Shown here: positions 1 to 10,640 of the stretch, piece after piece | How the letters are laid out: every line of letters begins with the position of its first letter | How positions within the stretch are numbered: position 1 is the stretch's first letter | NCBI GenBank assembly: GCA_014058105.1 | Contig: JACGCM010002435.1 | Coordinates: 62,001 to 126,000, forward strand | DNA length: 64,000 nt | Direction: 5' to 3' | From: Kingdonia uniflora | Lineage: Eukaryota; Streptophyta; Magnoliopsida; Ranunculales; Circaeasteraceae | Translations under genes and position numbers: made by a program | The notes under the pieces: generated by a model | Database searches by the model: none | What the model saw: the letters and a program-made list of their open reading frames with translations, nothing else | What the model was told of the DNA's origin: nothing

Positions 1-140
1 CAATCCAAGCCTCGATCACCAAAATACCACTGCTTCAGTTCGAGTGTTTTCACCCGAATACGAAGGACCTTTGCCGCCACCCGATTCTGGTACTTGGTGT
101 TAGAACCGCTTCCATTTCTATGGGACGAAGACGCAGACAT
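1..140 (-). CDS. Second copy of the antisense 5' exon in element A, cut by the window edge
   Basis: Reading leftwards from the ATG at 138-140, 46 codons are open to the window edge. The translation is Ser/Asn-rich at first, then contains LELKQWYFGDRG, which aligns with VELKLKFFGYKD in the ORF at 707-1030. The sequence at about 290-355 (upstream of this ATG) resembles 1215-1285, which precedes the next ATG in the same way. This indicates a tandem duplication of the whole promoter and first-exon unit. TTTAAA at 200-205 and 215-220 could be weak TATA boxes. No function is known. Confidence 0.5.
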   Translation of the reverse strand, partial: MSASSSHRNGSGSNTKYQNRVAAKVLRIRVKTLELKQWYFGDRGLD

Positions 141-706
141 TTTGCTCGGACAAGATGGAACAGATGTGCGAAGTTCTCATAAAAATACCCTACTAATACT
201 TTAAAGTAGGCACATTTAAACCCTCCTTAATCAGAATAACATTTATCACAGTCTTCAAGCGTTTCCCTCGGAATCTTAACAGTCAAACAAATTCAACATC
301 CCAGACTCAACCGTTTCATCAGCATGCACCTTACACCTATTCCCGAGGTTTTTTGCAGTCGCCACATCTGCAGTTTCAAATATTAACCAATTTCTTCGAT
401 ACTTGCTTGTCATGTCGAAGAACTTTTACCATCGAAAATAGTCATTTCTACTATTTACCCTTCGAAGTTGAATGCCCGATTCCGCGCCTACAATCTATAA
501 GGCTACCATATTTACCAGATACAAAAACACATAATTTTAGTAAAGTATTGTTCTTATTCCATTACGTCGATTACAAAAAAGGGGACAGTAAGGAAGAAGA
601 GAAAAATTTATAGATATCAGCTAAAACAATAACATAAACAAAAATCTTCAAATACAACATTATAAAAAATAACAAAACCTATCACCACCACCGCCCTTCC
701 ACCACC
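141..706. other. Spacer between the two antisense exon copies of element A
   Basis: About 290-355 repeats the sequence just upstream of the polypurine tract at 1215-1285 but lacks the purine tract and LTR. The rest is AT-rich with no pol, gag or RNA gene that I recognise. An open frame on the + strand (353-613) has no recognisable domain and I do not call it a gene. Confidence 0.4.
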
Positions 707-1030
707 TTATGAAGAACCCACCCTATTTTTAGATGGGCCAGATCCTCCTGTCGTGCCTTGCCCCACCACCAACTGATCTTCTTCCTGAACAAGATGCTCG
801 GCTAAAGCCGACCAGAAGAGATAGCGTTCTTCAGCGGCTGTGAAGTTCCACTGCATCATTCCCCACAAGTACGCATTGGATTGGCCATTGATCGGCTCTC
901 CAGGTTCTAACTCCACCATGTCCTTGTACCCGAAGAACTTCAGTTTCAGTTCAACCGTTTTTCGCTCTATGCGACAGTCTCTGACGAAACCCATCCTTCT
1001 CTGATAACGATTGTTGGGAGTGGTGTCCAT
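707..1030 (-). CDS. Antisense ORF upstream of the 3' LTR in element A (107 aa)
   Basis: An open frame of 107 codons on the strand opposite to the retrotransposon. The start ATG (1028-1030) lies 70 nt downstream of an antisense TATA box. The product has no domain that I can name. Its core VELKLKFFGYKDM and the tail LAEHLVQEED align without gaps to the frame starting at 16,795 in element D (YYGHRDM ... LVKAED), and the core also aligns to the copy at 1-140. This shared position and sequence argue that it is a real element-encoded exon rather than a chance frame. Tat-lineage retrotransposons are known to carry extra ORFs between pol and the 3' LTR. The stop at 707-709 may lie beyond a splice donor, so the full protein could be longer. 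Confidence 0.65.
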   Translation of the reverse strand: MDTTPNNRYQRRMGFVRDCRIERKTVELKLKFFGYKDMVELEPGEPINGQSNAYLWGMMQWNFTAAEERYLFWSALAEHLVQEEDQLVVGQGTTGGSGPSKNRVGSS

Positions 1031-1099
1031 TATGTTTCCATGGAATGTAGAGGAAGAGATTGAAGATGGGGATTACAGTGTTACCCGCACATAAGCCAT

Positions 1100-1106
1100 A
1101 TTTATA
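1100..1106 (-). promoter_or_regulatory. Antisense TATA box of element A
   Basis: On the - strand this reads TATAAAT in the context GATATAAATATGGCTT. Element D has GATATAAATAGTGGCTT at the matching place. It lies about 180 bp inside the polypurine tract and 70 nt from the ATG of the antisense ORF. Confidence 0.6.
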
Positions 1107-1285
1107 TCTTCATTAGCAGCATTTATTACTCTGTAATCACCACAACTTCGTAATTACCCACCTTTATTACCATTCCTCGGATATCTAATATGCCTAAGTC
1201 AACCGTTCGACTTCCAACAACCAACAGTTTTTCTCAGCAAATGCCTTTACACCTATTTTCGAGACTCTTGCTGAGAGGGGGCAAA

Positions 1286-1960
1286 TGTAGTAGCCTACTC
1301 ATAGCCTTTTAGCTCCATTCGAACACTCGAGGGCTACATCAAAGCCTACATGAAAACCTCGAAGCCCATACAATCCGTAAACAAGCCTTCCAAGACTACA
1401 CGAAGACGAAGCCTCAAATATGAACAAACCTCAAGGATGAAGACAGATCCGTCAGTACACGAACTCCACATCAGCATCAGAAACACTTCGACCATATTCA
1501 TACGTGGTCGAAGGGAGACATGATAGATAGTCAGCTCACCAAACGAGAACGGCGGCGTTATTGGTTCTGATAGCTACAGTGACAGAACTAACAACGGCTA
1601 CATTGCCAGAGCACACTGCCAAACTGACATTTACGGCGTCTACACCAGCTCTGGGATACCCGCCTAATTCTTTAAGGTTACACATATAATTTGACCTCCT
1701 ATGGTGACTCAGCCCTTTCTGTGTTCTATAAATAGGAGGGAGAGGGAACCATAGAGAGGTTGCAAAATCTCTCCCCAGGACCCTTGCATTTTACCTTCGA
1801 TCTCCCTGTAAATTACCCAGTACTCGAACCTTCGGCTTCTCGACTGTAATATCAAATCTCTTAAAAATCCTCATCAGAGGTCGTAGAGTGTCCCATTCTA
1901 GGCCTCAACGCAAGAATATTGTCAGTAGGCTTTTAGTATTATTGATTATATGCTTGAACA
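1286..1960 (+). repeat. 3' LTR of element A
   Basis: Starts TGTAGTAGCC directly after the polypurine tract. It has a TATA box (CTATAAATAG, about 1726-1735) and a segment (AATCCTCATCAGAGGTCG, near 1866) shared with the LTR of D in reverse. The exact end is uncertain: I placed it at TTGAACA, position 1960, because D's LTR diverges from it in the last part. Confidence 0.7.
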
Positions 1961-2423
1961 GTTTGGTAGAAGATAAACCCCGTGGTATAAGAGCTGACTT
2001 CCGCTCCTTGCAAAGTTAGGCCCCTACACTGGCCAGCTCGTACAACAGAAGAGTCTGAAGCTTTACATTCCAAATTGACGATCTCGTCCTTTGAGAAATC
2101 CCTTAATACATAAAAGAGGCACATGCCGGGAAACTAGCATAAAATTGGGAGGGTCCATTCCTCATCACTGGCCAAAATAGTCTGGGATCATATTATCTCA
2201 TGACGGAGCACGGTGTTCGAATCCCAAATCCATGGAATACTAGGCAACTGAAGCGATAATATCATTAAGTTCCTCACTTCTCCACTTCAAAATTCTTATT
2301 CTTTCCATTCTAAAAGTAAGATTTTATCTCCATCCAGTGTACATTATATTCTATTCAATGAAAATCTCTAAGTTTTTTCCCACATTACCCTCTACTTACG
2401 TAGACTCTCCTACATTACATAGC
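1961..2423 (+). other. Flank between A and F with a possible tRNA-derived SINE relic
   Basis: No coding domain is seen. TGGCCAAAATAGTCTGG (2169-2185) and GGTGTTCGAATCCC (2212-2225) resemble RNA polymerase III A and B boxes about 40 nt apart, as in tRNAs and SINEs. No cloverleaf or SINE tail was clear. TGGTATAAGAGCT at 1983-1995 is one base from an initiator-Met primer-binding site. Confidence 0.25.
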
Positions 2424-3045
2424 TTAAAGCAAAGGAATACTAGCTTTCAATCGACCTCTATACTGATTAAAAGAAAAGGTAAAACTAAATTTCTATCAAA
2501 CTCTATACCGGTTAAACCAAAGGTAAAACTAGCTTTTAATCGAACTCAATACCGATTAAAGCAAAGGTAAAACTAGTTTTCAATCGAACTCTATACCGGT
2601 TAAAGCAACGGTAAAACTAGCTTTTAATCAAACTCTATACCGATTAAAACAAAGGTAAAACTAGCTTTCTATCGAACTCTATACCGATTAAAGCAAAGGT
2701 AAAACTTACTTTTAATCGAACTTTATACCGATTAAAACGAAGGTAAAACTAGCTTTCAATCAAACTCTATACTGATTAAAGCAAAGGTAAAACTAGCTTT
2801 CAATTGAACTCCATACTGATTAAAGCAAAGGTAAAACTTGCTTTCTATTAAATTATATACCGGTTAAAGCAAAGGTAAAACTAGCTTTCAATCGAACTCT
2901 ATACAGATTAAAGCAAAGGTAATACTTGATTTCAATCTCTATACAAAATCTACGATTAAAATGAAGGTAATACTAGTTTTCAATCAAAGAACTCTACCAG
3001 ACAAAAGATAAAGCAAGGGTAAAGCTAGCTTTCATCTCTTAATAT
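2424..3045. repeat. 44-bp minisatellite, about 14 copies
   Basis: A head-to-tail array of a unit of about 44 bp. Each unit contains AAAGCAAAGGTAAAACTAGC and TCGAACTCTATACCGATT with scattered changes, and it degrades at the right end. It sits at the far end of element F's antisense gene. Tat-type elements B and D carry different arrays in their 3' regions, and variable 3' UTR arrays are known from Tat/Ogre elements, so I read it as part of F. Confidence 0.9.
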
Positions 3046-3936
3046 ATCTGCAACAGATACTTCTGCAGGTTATATCTACAAGCCACTTCTTAGGATTTTT
3101 CTCTGCTAATGGGAGATCAGCTACGCTTTCCCCTATAATAAGAGGTTGATCAGCTATAAAATCTCAAGCTCAAGTAGTTACAGTAATTTTGCCTTGCTCT
3201 ACCAATTCAGAAGGTTGAGAACCTAACTTCATTTCCATGGTGTTCATGCAGTTTTCTCAATTTACATCAGCTCTATAAATACATCCTCTTCCCAACAAAA
3301 AGTCGTGCAAGGTATTCCTCTCTAACTCAAGCCTTATCACATCCTCCATAAAATAGGTAATAATAGCCATTAACATCTATGAGCATGCTACCTCGGGCAT
3401 ACTGCCTTAGAAAAAAATTATCTCACTTTCTGATAATGCTCTTGCAACATTTTAATCCGTGCGTCTTGCCATTCCATGGGATTATCTACGTGGGACATAA
3501 GATTGATATGTTATTTCACCTTCTCCACTGCTTTGCCTGACACAGCCTGGCTTATCGTCCTCAATTCTGCCACCTGAGCGCGAAATTCTTCAAGCTCCCT
3601 GTATTTACCTATACCTCCCCTAATAAGAGACTTCTTTAGCAATTAATCTTTTTTCCTTATCAATTGATCCTTACCCATAATCACCCACTCTAACTCTTAC
3701 TCTCTACTATGAGCAGTTTCCAACATAACTTGGCACTCCCTTATACGCTCATTTACTCTTTGTACTTAAGATTGAATGCGAGCTACATCTCCCTCCAGCT
3801 CCCAAATTTGAGCTGATAGGCTAACCACATCCCCTTTCACAATGGAGACCCTGACATCACCTTTATTCTTCCTCGAACACTCTCCAGCCTCAGCCTTCTT
3901 AAAGCGTGAATTGGCCATAGCCAAATCTGCCATCAG

Positions 3937-4197
3937 TTAAGCTACCCTCTCATTCAATTTATTACATCGTCTTTGCACCATGTCAAACTTTATATCCTTA
4001 GCAAGTAAAGCTGCACTCAACTGCTCAATTACAATTTTGGAGCTTGATAGGTCATCTCGAGCTCCCTTCAGCTCGTTATCTTTCTCTATCATTTTATTCT
4101 TTAATCGCTCTAGTTCTCTTTTGGAACATACTAAATCAGCTCGAGTCAGCCCTTGCTTGTTCGTCTTGCTAACCACTTGGCCCTTTAGACTGGCCAT
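3937..4197 (-). pseudogene. Coiled-coil exon near the 3' end of F's antisense gene
   Basis: Eighty-six codons, strongly charged, with heptad-like spacing (RELERLKNKMIEKDNELKG, then SSSKIVIEQLSAALLAKD), typical of an alpha-helical coiled coil. Neighbouring sequence down to about 3,450 and up to about 4,560 has the same composition with stops. An acceptor-like site (GTGATGTAG) lies near 4,555 on the - strand. The function is unknown; a structural or dimerising segment is likely. Confidence 0.5.
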
Positions 4198-5150
4198 AAA
4201 ATGTCATAACTCTTTATCTGTCATTTCTAACGACTGGATACAGTATCGAGCCATGTCCGCCTCCTTACTCTTCACCATCAGCGCATCATTCTAGCTTTTG
4301 ATCTTCTCAGTCTACTCCTTTGCCTTCTCAAGATCTTTATACCCCTTATTAATTTTTGTATCTTTTTCCTCGATCATCCAAGTCAGCTCATCAGCAGTTT
4401 GTGCTGCATCGACAAACTTAAAATGAACTTTGGCATGTTAGTTCTCCCTATCTTCATTTACCTCTCACATCCTATCAAAATCCACCGCAAACTCTTGGTT
4501 ATATTGGAGGGCTTCTTGCTCACTCAAGCGAGCTGACCGTAGTTCAACCTACATCACAGATATAATACATTAATTTTGATTTAAAAACACTCAACCAATA
4601 CATTCAATCATGATACAGGGATCTTATTTTAAACAAATTTCTATTTTTTGACATCTACTGTTGTGAAACTGCTTCTAAATATAAGGTAGAATTATGATCC
4701 CAGTTTGATGACAATAACATGTACATCTAATTTCAAGGTACACACTTTCTATGTTCTAACTTTCTCAGCATTTTGGTATTATCTGGACACATTTGATTAC
4801 CATTGCCCCTAAGCAGGCAGCACATTTTTTGTCTATCTCTATACTCTAATTTTTACTTTGTAGCTCTAAAGAAATACAGTATACAAGTTAAATATTTTTT
4901 GCTCTTCTCTAACCAATAGCTCTTCTTGCAAAAACAACAGGGACACTGAGGCATCTTCCTCATTAGCAAGCTCATTCTCTGACTCCTCAATTATGAGGTA
5001 CATATCTTTAAGTTCCTACAAACAATTTTTTCAAACATCTCTTAGCCTACAAGAGTTATCCAACAAAATAATATCCCATGCATTTACAGCTCTCAAACTC
5101 TACAAATCATACAGCAATAAAGTCAACAGTTCTACTCTACGTTCTCGTTA

Positions 5151-5722
5151 TCATTCTCTAGTTTTTTCATTATCATCCCCTTGGTTCTCTAACTCAGTTT
5201 GAGGAAAGACACCATCCAACCCACCTACTATTCCAACCAAATCGTCTTCTACCATGTCTTCTTCGATGTAGGTATCCTCCTTAATAGCTGTAACTTTAAC
5301 TTTGGAGTACACCACTTTGAGGAGTTGGCACCCAAGTCTGTCGCGTTGGACTACCACCTCATCTAAGTTCTTTTGCGCTTCTTCTGTCAACTTGCTAATC
5401 TCCACTCCCTACACAGCCTTCACAGAATCTAGTCGCTTCTCTTCCCAAACTAGCTTAGACATCAATCAAAATACCTTCTTCTCGAGCTCTACCTTCCTAT
5501 TCTCGAGCTCTATTTTTTTGTCCTCAATCCTGAGGGAAATCCCCTTCATCAAACGAACAACCTATAAAAAAAATCAAACATATTTTTATCTCGAATCACA
5601 ATACAGAATTTTTAAAAATATAAATCACCAAAACTTACCATTTTGCTCATCTCCTCAATACCCTTGCAGCAGCCTCGCTCTATCCTCCAGAGGTCCCAGC
5701 TCATCTTCTTCTGGAGGATGAT
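5151..5722 (-). pseudogene. Coiled-coil and acidic exons of F's antisense gene
   Basis: Two frames join across the intron at 5,562-5,638. The first ends SKM and the second begins VVRLMKGISL, followed by IEDKKIELENRKVELEKK and an acidic tail (EEDMVEDDLVG). Element D's antisense gene ends with a comparable acidic stretch before its stop at 20,553. One stop lies between the helix and the frame at 5,151-5,405. Confidence 0.5.
5562..5638 (-). other. Candidate spliceosomal intron in F's antisense gene
   Basis: On the - strand the donor is ATG|GTAAGTTTTGG and the acceptor is a T-rich run ending in TATAG|GTTG. The length is 77 bp, AT-rich, as in plant genes. The flanking coding frames agree in character. 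Confidence 0.65.
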
Positions 5723-5771
5723 TTTCCACGATCTTCACCCAAGTTACTCTAGTAAGAGGATCTACCCTCCT

Positions 5772-7088
5772 CTATTTCGCATCTTCCTCGACCTCACCAC
5801 TTTCAGTGGTTCCAGAGGTTGGGCCACGCTTGAAAACCCTCTTCATCGAAAAATTTTGAGCTAACTTGCTCGAAGTAGTAGATTCTAGAACTTCTACAAA
5901 ATCCAACGCAGTGGACTTTGGCAAAGCCACTCGTTTATCTCTGTCAGCCCCACTTTTCTTATTGGCACCAACCCCTATTATTAGTCTCGTCACTAAAGAT
6001 TTTTGAACCTTCTCGGACCTGCTGGTTGCCCATTTATTTCTATTAATATGGAGGTCCTCCAGTACCACCTCAAGCTCAATCCTATCGCGAGCATCAATAT
6101 CCAATAGGGACTCCTTTTTCTTTACCTTCAAATGAGGACCTGTAAACTAAACACAATACATTATCAACAATAGAATAACATTCAACACAACAATTTGATA
6201 TTTTACATTATTACACTTTTTTTTACAGTTCTATAAAGAAGTTTCATGGGTTCTTCATCTTCTATCTGAAGGCAATCATCTTTCACCCAAATAATATTTT
6301 CATTCCAGATTCGACCTGCTGAATTCAGATCGAAGAAAAGCGGCCAAGACGAGCTTGCAAAGAAATATGCCTCTCTACTTGCAGAATATTTTCTTACACC
6401 ATAAAACTATAAAACATCTTCAGGAGATATTTTCTTCTCCACCTCATTCTCCTCTCATAACCTATTCAAACTCTCATAGACATTGATCACCTCCCTCATG
6501 TTCCCATTTAGCTAGGCAGGACATGCTCGATAGTATTCATTATCCCTTTCACAAGATTGCTATGGGGCAGACTCAACCTGTACTCTAATTGAGATAGGTA
6601 ACACAGAAAGCCCTCTTCCAGGTCCCCCAGGATGTTTCCACCAAAATTCTCCAAGGAAATCAATTCATCTACCCCCTATCCAATTTTTCCTTCTCTAAAT
6701 CAGGCAATAGAAAGAAATACTCCTCCCGTGATTCTATAATACAACTTCTAAACTGCCTACTAGCACATTCTACAAATTAGCCCTATATTCCCCCTATAAG
6801 AGCCTTTGATTTACAAAACTCTCTAAACATATCGGTGTTCAGGGGGTATGATACAAGTTATTTAGGGAAATTGAGAAATTGAGCAACTACTACTTTGCCC
6901 TCTCTATCAGATTCTACACTCTCAAACTCAGCCAAATGACCAGAGGTCGACGCCTCTATAACAGGTGAAGTCCCCATCTTAACTACAAATCTAAGGATGA
7001 GGTTTGATTTAACGCAGATATTCCTCATGCTTGACCTACATATAGATCTAGGTATTCTATTATTATCTTTTGCACATACATCATACAT
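5772..7088 (-). pseudogene. Region of F's antisense gene resembling the 'putative gypsy type transposon' domain
   Basis: Degraded coding on the - strand. Near 6,500-6,620 the translation reads like GLrLPL..lv..vL...vlPsQ (here YRLSLPHSNLVKGIMN). At about 6,290-6,370 it reads PLFFDLNSAGRIWNENIIWV, matching the pattern pLF.dlp.S.k.Wk..fFfV. Element D has both blocks in the same order in its antisense gene. The last part (5,772-6,131) is a basic, Ser-rich stretch. A second intron is likely at about 6,147-6,229. Domain naming is from memory of the family pattern. Confidence 0.45.
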
Positions 7089-7326
7089 ATACGTATATCA
7101 TTCGTATCCCATTTCCACACATATATCAAACAAAATTTTATAGCTTACTATAAATAGTAATTTTTTAAAATTTGAAAGCCACAATATCTTTAAAACAAAC
7201 ATTCACAACATCGTAAATCATCTACTAACCTCCAACGTCTGAATAAGAATCTGAAGCAGCGCCAAATCCTTCCTCACAATGCTGCCTATACAACCACCAT
7301 CGTAACTTAGTTTTTATAACTTTCTT

Positions 7327-7581
7327 TTACCTTGATTGTTGATCACTCTCGTCTAGTCTCTCAAGAAAATCTCTGCTATTTTTTCTCTTTCCTCTCTCAT
7401 TGTTCTTCAATTTTTTTGAAGTTGATAAAAGTTTGAATGTGGAATATGAAATATAATTTATAATTTCACTCTCTAACTGCTGGCAGCTATTGAGCCTCGC
7501 ACGAGCCGCCCTCAGCTTTGGAACTGAGGCGTCTCTTCCATAATTAATGTCATACATTTTACACCATTTTGGTGAAAACAC
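7327..7581 (-). pseudogene. Open frame within F's antisense gene
   Basis: Eighty-four codons, basic, with a Lys/Arg-rich tail. I recognise no domain. It lies between the 5' exons and the domain region and could be an exon or an intron-borne chance frame. Confidence 0.25.
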
Positions 7582-8059
7582 ATTCCCATCATTGCCCCCT
7601 GCCCTATATTATAATATATTTTCATCTCTCCTACCCAAATCTCCCTCTGACCTCCCTACACTCATGATGACTCAGTGCATACACGCAATCAAACATTCCC
7701 TGCACTAACACTAGAGAAAAAAAAATCAAAGCTACCTATTTTTTCTATTCATGCTTCTACTACTTATAGAAGTATTGACGTTATTTACAAAGCTCTCCCA
7801 TTTCAAATTCTAATTTTTTATTATTTACAATAGTCACAAGCAACATTTGTAACAAAAGAGGACTGATTCAAACATCATTCTAACTATAATTTTATTATAG
7901 TTAGTTGGCCTCATACAGTTCACTCTCTTACGTATAATTTCACATAAAACATTCCAGATGTCCTAGGGAGCCACACCCAATCAGTTCGCCTCTAGCAATC
8001 CTCACATCTTCCAACTCGATTTCTTCCTTAATAATTTGCCTCAGAACCTCTTTTCGAGC

Positions 8060-8299
8060 TCAAGGCTCCATAATCACTTGCCGGAATAGCTCCACGCAGA
8101 AGCAACTTCCTAACTCAAGTTCCCTACCGCTCAAATCTAAACCTTCAAACTGATATTTGAACTCTGGCAATTTAAAATCATAATCTAGTAACCTAAAAAT
8201 ACTCCCTTGAACTTCAGCAATCTTTATCGCTAACCGTCCTTCAGTAGCTTGACGAACTATCGCAGATCGAGTCCTCAACATATTCTCATTTATCCTCAA
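8060..8299 (-). pseudogene. Open frame within F's antisense gene
   Basis: Seventy-nine codons beginning near an ATG at 8,297-8,299, with a helical first half (RSAIVRQATEGRLAIKIAEV) and an acidic centre. It has no recognised domain. Its placement downstream of the first exon fits a second exon, but no clean donor or acceptor was assigned. Confidence 0.3.
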
Positions 8300-9356
8300 C
8301 TTTTAATCACATTTCTCCATATTTATGCAATTTTCTAGATCACTTCAAATCCCACACATTCTGTATATGTATTATGTTTTTCCCAAACAGGAAACCCTAA
8401 GATCCTGATAAGAAAGTTATTTGAACTTATCTATCCATATCGACCTCTTTTGATTCGTCCTATCTGATTTCAAACTTATCTGCCCCCCCTATACAATATT
8501 TATAGAGAGATCTCCATGAGCTCTAATTCCTGTAAATTATATATCTTCAAAAATATTTTCACCCTATAATTCTAGGTTATTCAGTTTGAAACATATTTTT
8601 TACACATCTTCTATTTTTGCAAACACATTTTTTACAGTTCGATTGGGAAGTATATTTCTAGTTCACTCTTATATGGTACATTTCATTATTTACTCACACA
8701 TATCTAAATTTCTTATAGCTCAATTTCCATCACAAGAGCTAATTTTATCCATCCACACAGAGTTTGAATAAAACATTTTTAATAAGCTCGAATATCAATT
8801 ATTGATACATTACAGATAACAAGTCTTTCAGGTACTTTACACATAACAAGTCTTTCAGGTACTTCAGAGACAGTAAATCCTTAAGTTTATTCTCAAAATC
8901 ATATCAATTTTTAGTGATGTTTCATTTTGAAAATCTTCTGAAGCAAAGCTGGCATTAAAAATTACTATACATCCAACTTCTTCACGCCATTTTCTTCGAC
9001 AAGAAACTAAGTTTGGTCGAAGTCTAGACATGGAAGCAAAGACATCAGTGCTTGAGCCAACTCTTCAAACAAAAGGCTTTCTCAGCACCAAGAAATAATG
9101 ATTATGCAGGGGCAAGACCTCCAATCACCATATCCCTCCTAAGCCCCCATTGCCACCTCACCCATAGCCCCCATCAACAAAGAGATGATTGAGATGAAGC
9201 AGAGTCCTACCTTATATTCCAGTCCTTTGAAGGATATCGGTGGTACTGCCTCGCAGTTATGTCGGCCACCATATCTATATCCTCAACCTTGTGCTCCATA
9301 AGGATATAGAGACACCTCCAACATGCCTCGCCTGTCAAGGGCATGCAATAAAATCT

Positions 9357-9539
9357 TCACATACAATAAAAATCCTCCTCAACTTTAGCCGCTTCGACGT
9401 CCGATATGCCGTGATAAGTCGGTGGAACAGAAACTGGGGTGGGCATCTCCAAAGATTGATCCCCAAAGTATCTCAACTTGAATCTTTGCATCTCAGCAGA
9501 AACTTTGTCTTCATAAACCATTCTCTGGGTTTTTACCAT
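9357..9539 (-). CDS. First exon of F's antisense gene
   Basis: ATG at 9,537-9,539, 72 nt downstream of the antisense TATA box. The core RFKLRYFGD matches the FFGYKD/YYGHRD block of the antisense ORFs in A and D. The frame closes after 60 codons; the following sequence is still coding-like with stops. Confidence 0.5.
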   Translation of the reverse strand: MVKTQRMVYEDKVSAEMQRFKLRYFGDQSLEMPTPVSVPPTYHGISDVEAAKVEEDFYCM

Positions 9540-9610
9540 TATTACTCAAGAATTCCAGAAGATCTTTCAACAATAGTGTACTTTGCCAGAATCTACTGGA
9601 CAGGTACAAT

Positions 9611-9617
9611 TTATATA
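9611..9617 (-). promoter_or_regulatory. Antisense TATA box of element F
   Basis: Reads TATATAA on the - strand in GGTTATATAAATTG. It is about 265 bp inside the 3' LTR edge and points towards the antisense gene, as in A, D and B. Confidence 0.55.
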
Positions 9618-9879
9618 ACCCTCGTATTTAATGGGTAGGTACATTTCCAAAGCAGTCTTCATTTAAAACAAAACTACACTTAGAACCCCAAGCGTCCATT
9701 ACATTAATACTTTCCATCATCATTTAATACAAATACATCCCTCTATAAAAATCAAATATCTATTACCCAACCAGTCAAATCAGTATTAATACACCATTCT
9801 TTTTTAACTTCTAACACCACATATCCACATATTCTTTCTTAACCAAAGCCCCTCGTACCTTCAGTTACGAGGGGGCGAT

Positions 9880-10389
9880 TGCAGAAACCTATCTCCCGAC
9901 CTAACCCAATTCGAGCTACTTCCATATCAGGCTCACACATTTTACACGGGATATAAACACACAACATTGACACTTATCCCATGAATTGATGAAGAATATT
10001 GATGGTGTACAAAAGGATAACATGAACAAATTTAAGACACCTGTCTCCCATAAACTCAACAGTTACTCAGTCAACCACCACTTACCTCGTTGTTTGGAGA
10101 ACGTGCTTCAATACGATAACAAGCTGCGGGTAAGGCCTATATAAAGAAAAAGTTTCAGAATAGACAGGAACCAGATAAAAAGACCACAAAGAAAAAGCTT
10201 CTTATTTATAAGATCATGTATTTCTAGCTCGAAAGATCACTCGTAATAAGATATCAGCCTCAAACAATAAAAGTTACTGTTACTAAAACCCTCAACTCGA
10301 GGTTGTGGTTTTTCACCTATTCAAATGTTTTCCACGCTAAATTACCTATGTCATTTTCTTGCTTTACATTAGTTTTTGTCACAGGTACA
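9880..10389 (+). repeat. 3' LTR of element F
   Basis: Starts TGCAGAAACC after the polypurine tract and ends at CAGGTACA. A TATA box (TATATAAA) lies at 10,138-10,145. The distal third resembles the LTRs of B and C. The right boundary is uncertain by some bases. Confidence 0.75.
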
Positions 10390-10640
10390 TTGGTGTAAGA
10401 GCTAATTCTAAGTCATTTTGAGCTAATGGGATTAGGCCATTCCACCAACTATTCATTTATACTAAGCAATATATGATTGTTGTGAGAATGTTTTTATCGA
10501 GTATTTTTCCAGCGAATTAGTATAAGAAGAGGGAAATGTATTATTCAAGTCATGAATAATAACATTAATATGGAAAAGTTATTAAACTAGATGCATGCAT
10601 TACTTAATAAAAAAATGGGTTACTCTATAGTCCTAATGTA
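10390..10640. other. Unassigned spacer right of F
   Basis: AT-rich, with no ORF of note. It begins TTGGTGTAAGAGCTAA, which resembles a tRNA-complementary primer site and also resembles 1983-1995 after A's LTR. It could hold the start of E's missing 3' LTR, but no match to the sequence at 39,669-41,470 was seen. Confidence 0.3.

Larger units (their letters stand above)
1..1960 (+). mobile_element. Element A: 3' end of a Tat-like Ty3/gypsy LTR retrotransposon
   Basis: The 3' part of a + strand LTR retrotransposon that runs off the left edge. A purine-rich tract (GAGAGGGGGCAAA, 1273-1285) is followed by an LTR starting TGTAGTAGCC. The same junction is seen inverted at 16,549, where element D has the same layout. 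Upstream of the tract lies an antisense ORF rather than pol, as in D, B and F. The lineage is inferred from D, whose RT and protease are visible. I infer this LTR is the 3' one because of the tract before it. Confidence 0.75.
3100..9617 (-). pseudogene. Large spliced antisense gene of element F
   Basis: A series of open stretches on the - strand runs from a TATA box at 9,611-9,617 down to about 3,100, opposite to the retrotransposon. From the 5' end: an exon with ATG at 9,539 (60 codons, contains QRFKLRYFGD), frames at 8060-8299 and 7327-7581, a start-like frame MGTSPVIEAS at 6858-6974, a domain region (about 5,900-6,700), and coiled-coil frames (3,937-5,405). Introns are visible, most clearly 5,562-5,638. 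Several in-frame stops show that the copy is dead. Extra ORFs beyond pol are known in Tat elements; the exon map is my inference. Confidence 0.6.
2424..10389 (+). mobile_element. Element F: 3' region of a Tat-like LTR retrotransposon
   Basis: Minisatellite, then a long antisense gene, then a polypurine tract (ACGAGGGGGCGAT, 9867-9879) and an LTR. This order matches the 3' part of element B. No gag, RT or integrase of F is in the window; they are missing or were displaced by A. The LTR is related to that of B and C by its distal part (gaggt..tggtttttcac, then ttttccacgc). Confidence 0.65.

Noticed and set aside
353..613. Open frame of 86 codons on the + strand in element A
   Set aside because: No domain, no TATA box or start context, and it lies in spacer between antisense exons.
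3980..4294. Open frame of 104 codons on the + strand
   Set aside because: It is the mirror of the coiled-coil frame on the - strand and is Ser/Leu-rich as expected for a shadow.
5302..5721. Open frame of 139 codons on the + strand
   Set aside because: It runs opposite to the coiled-coil exons and across their intron; Ser/Phe-rich shadow.
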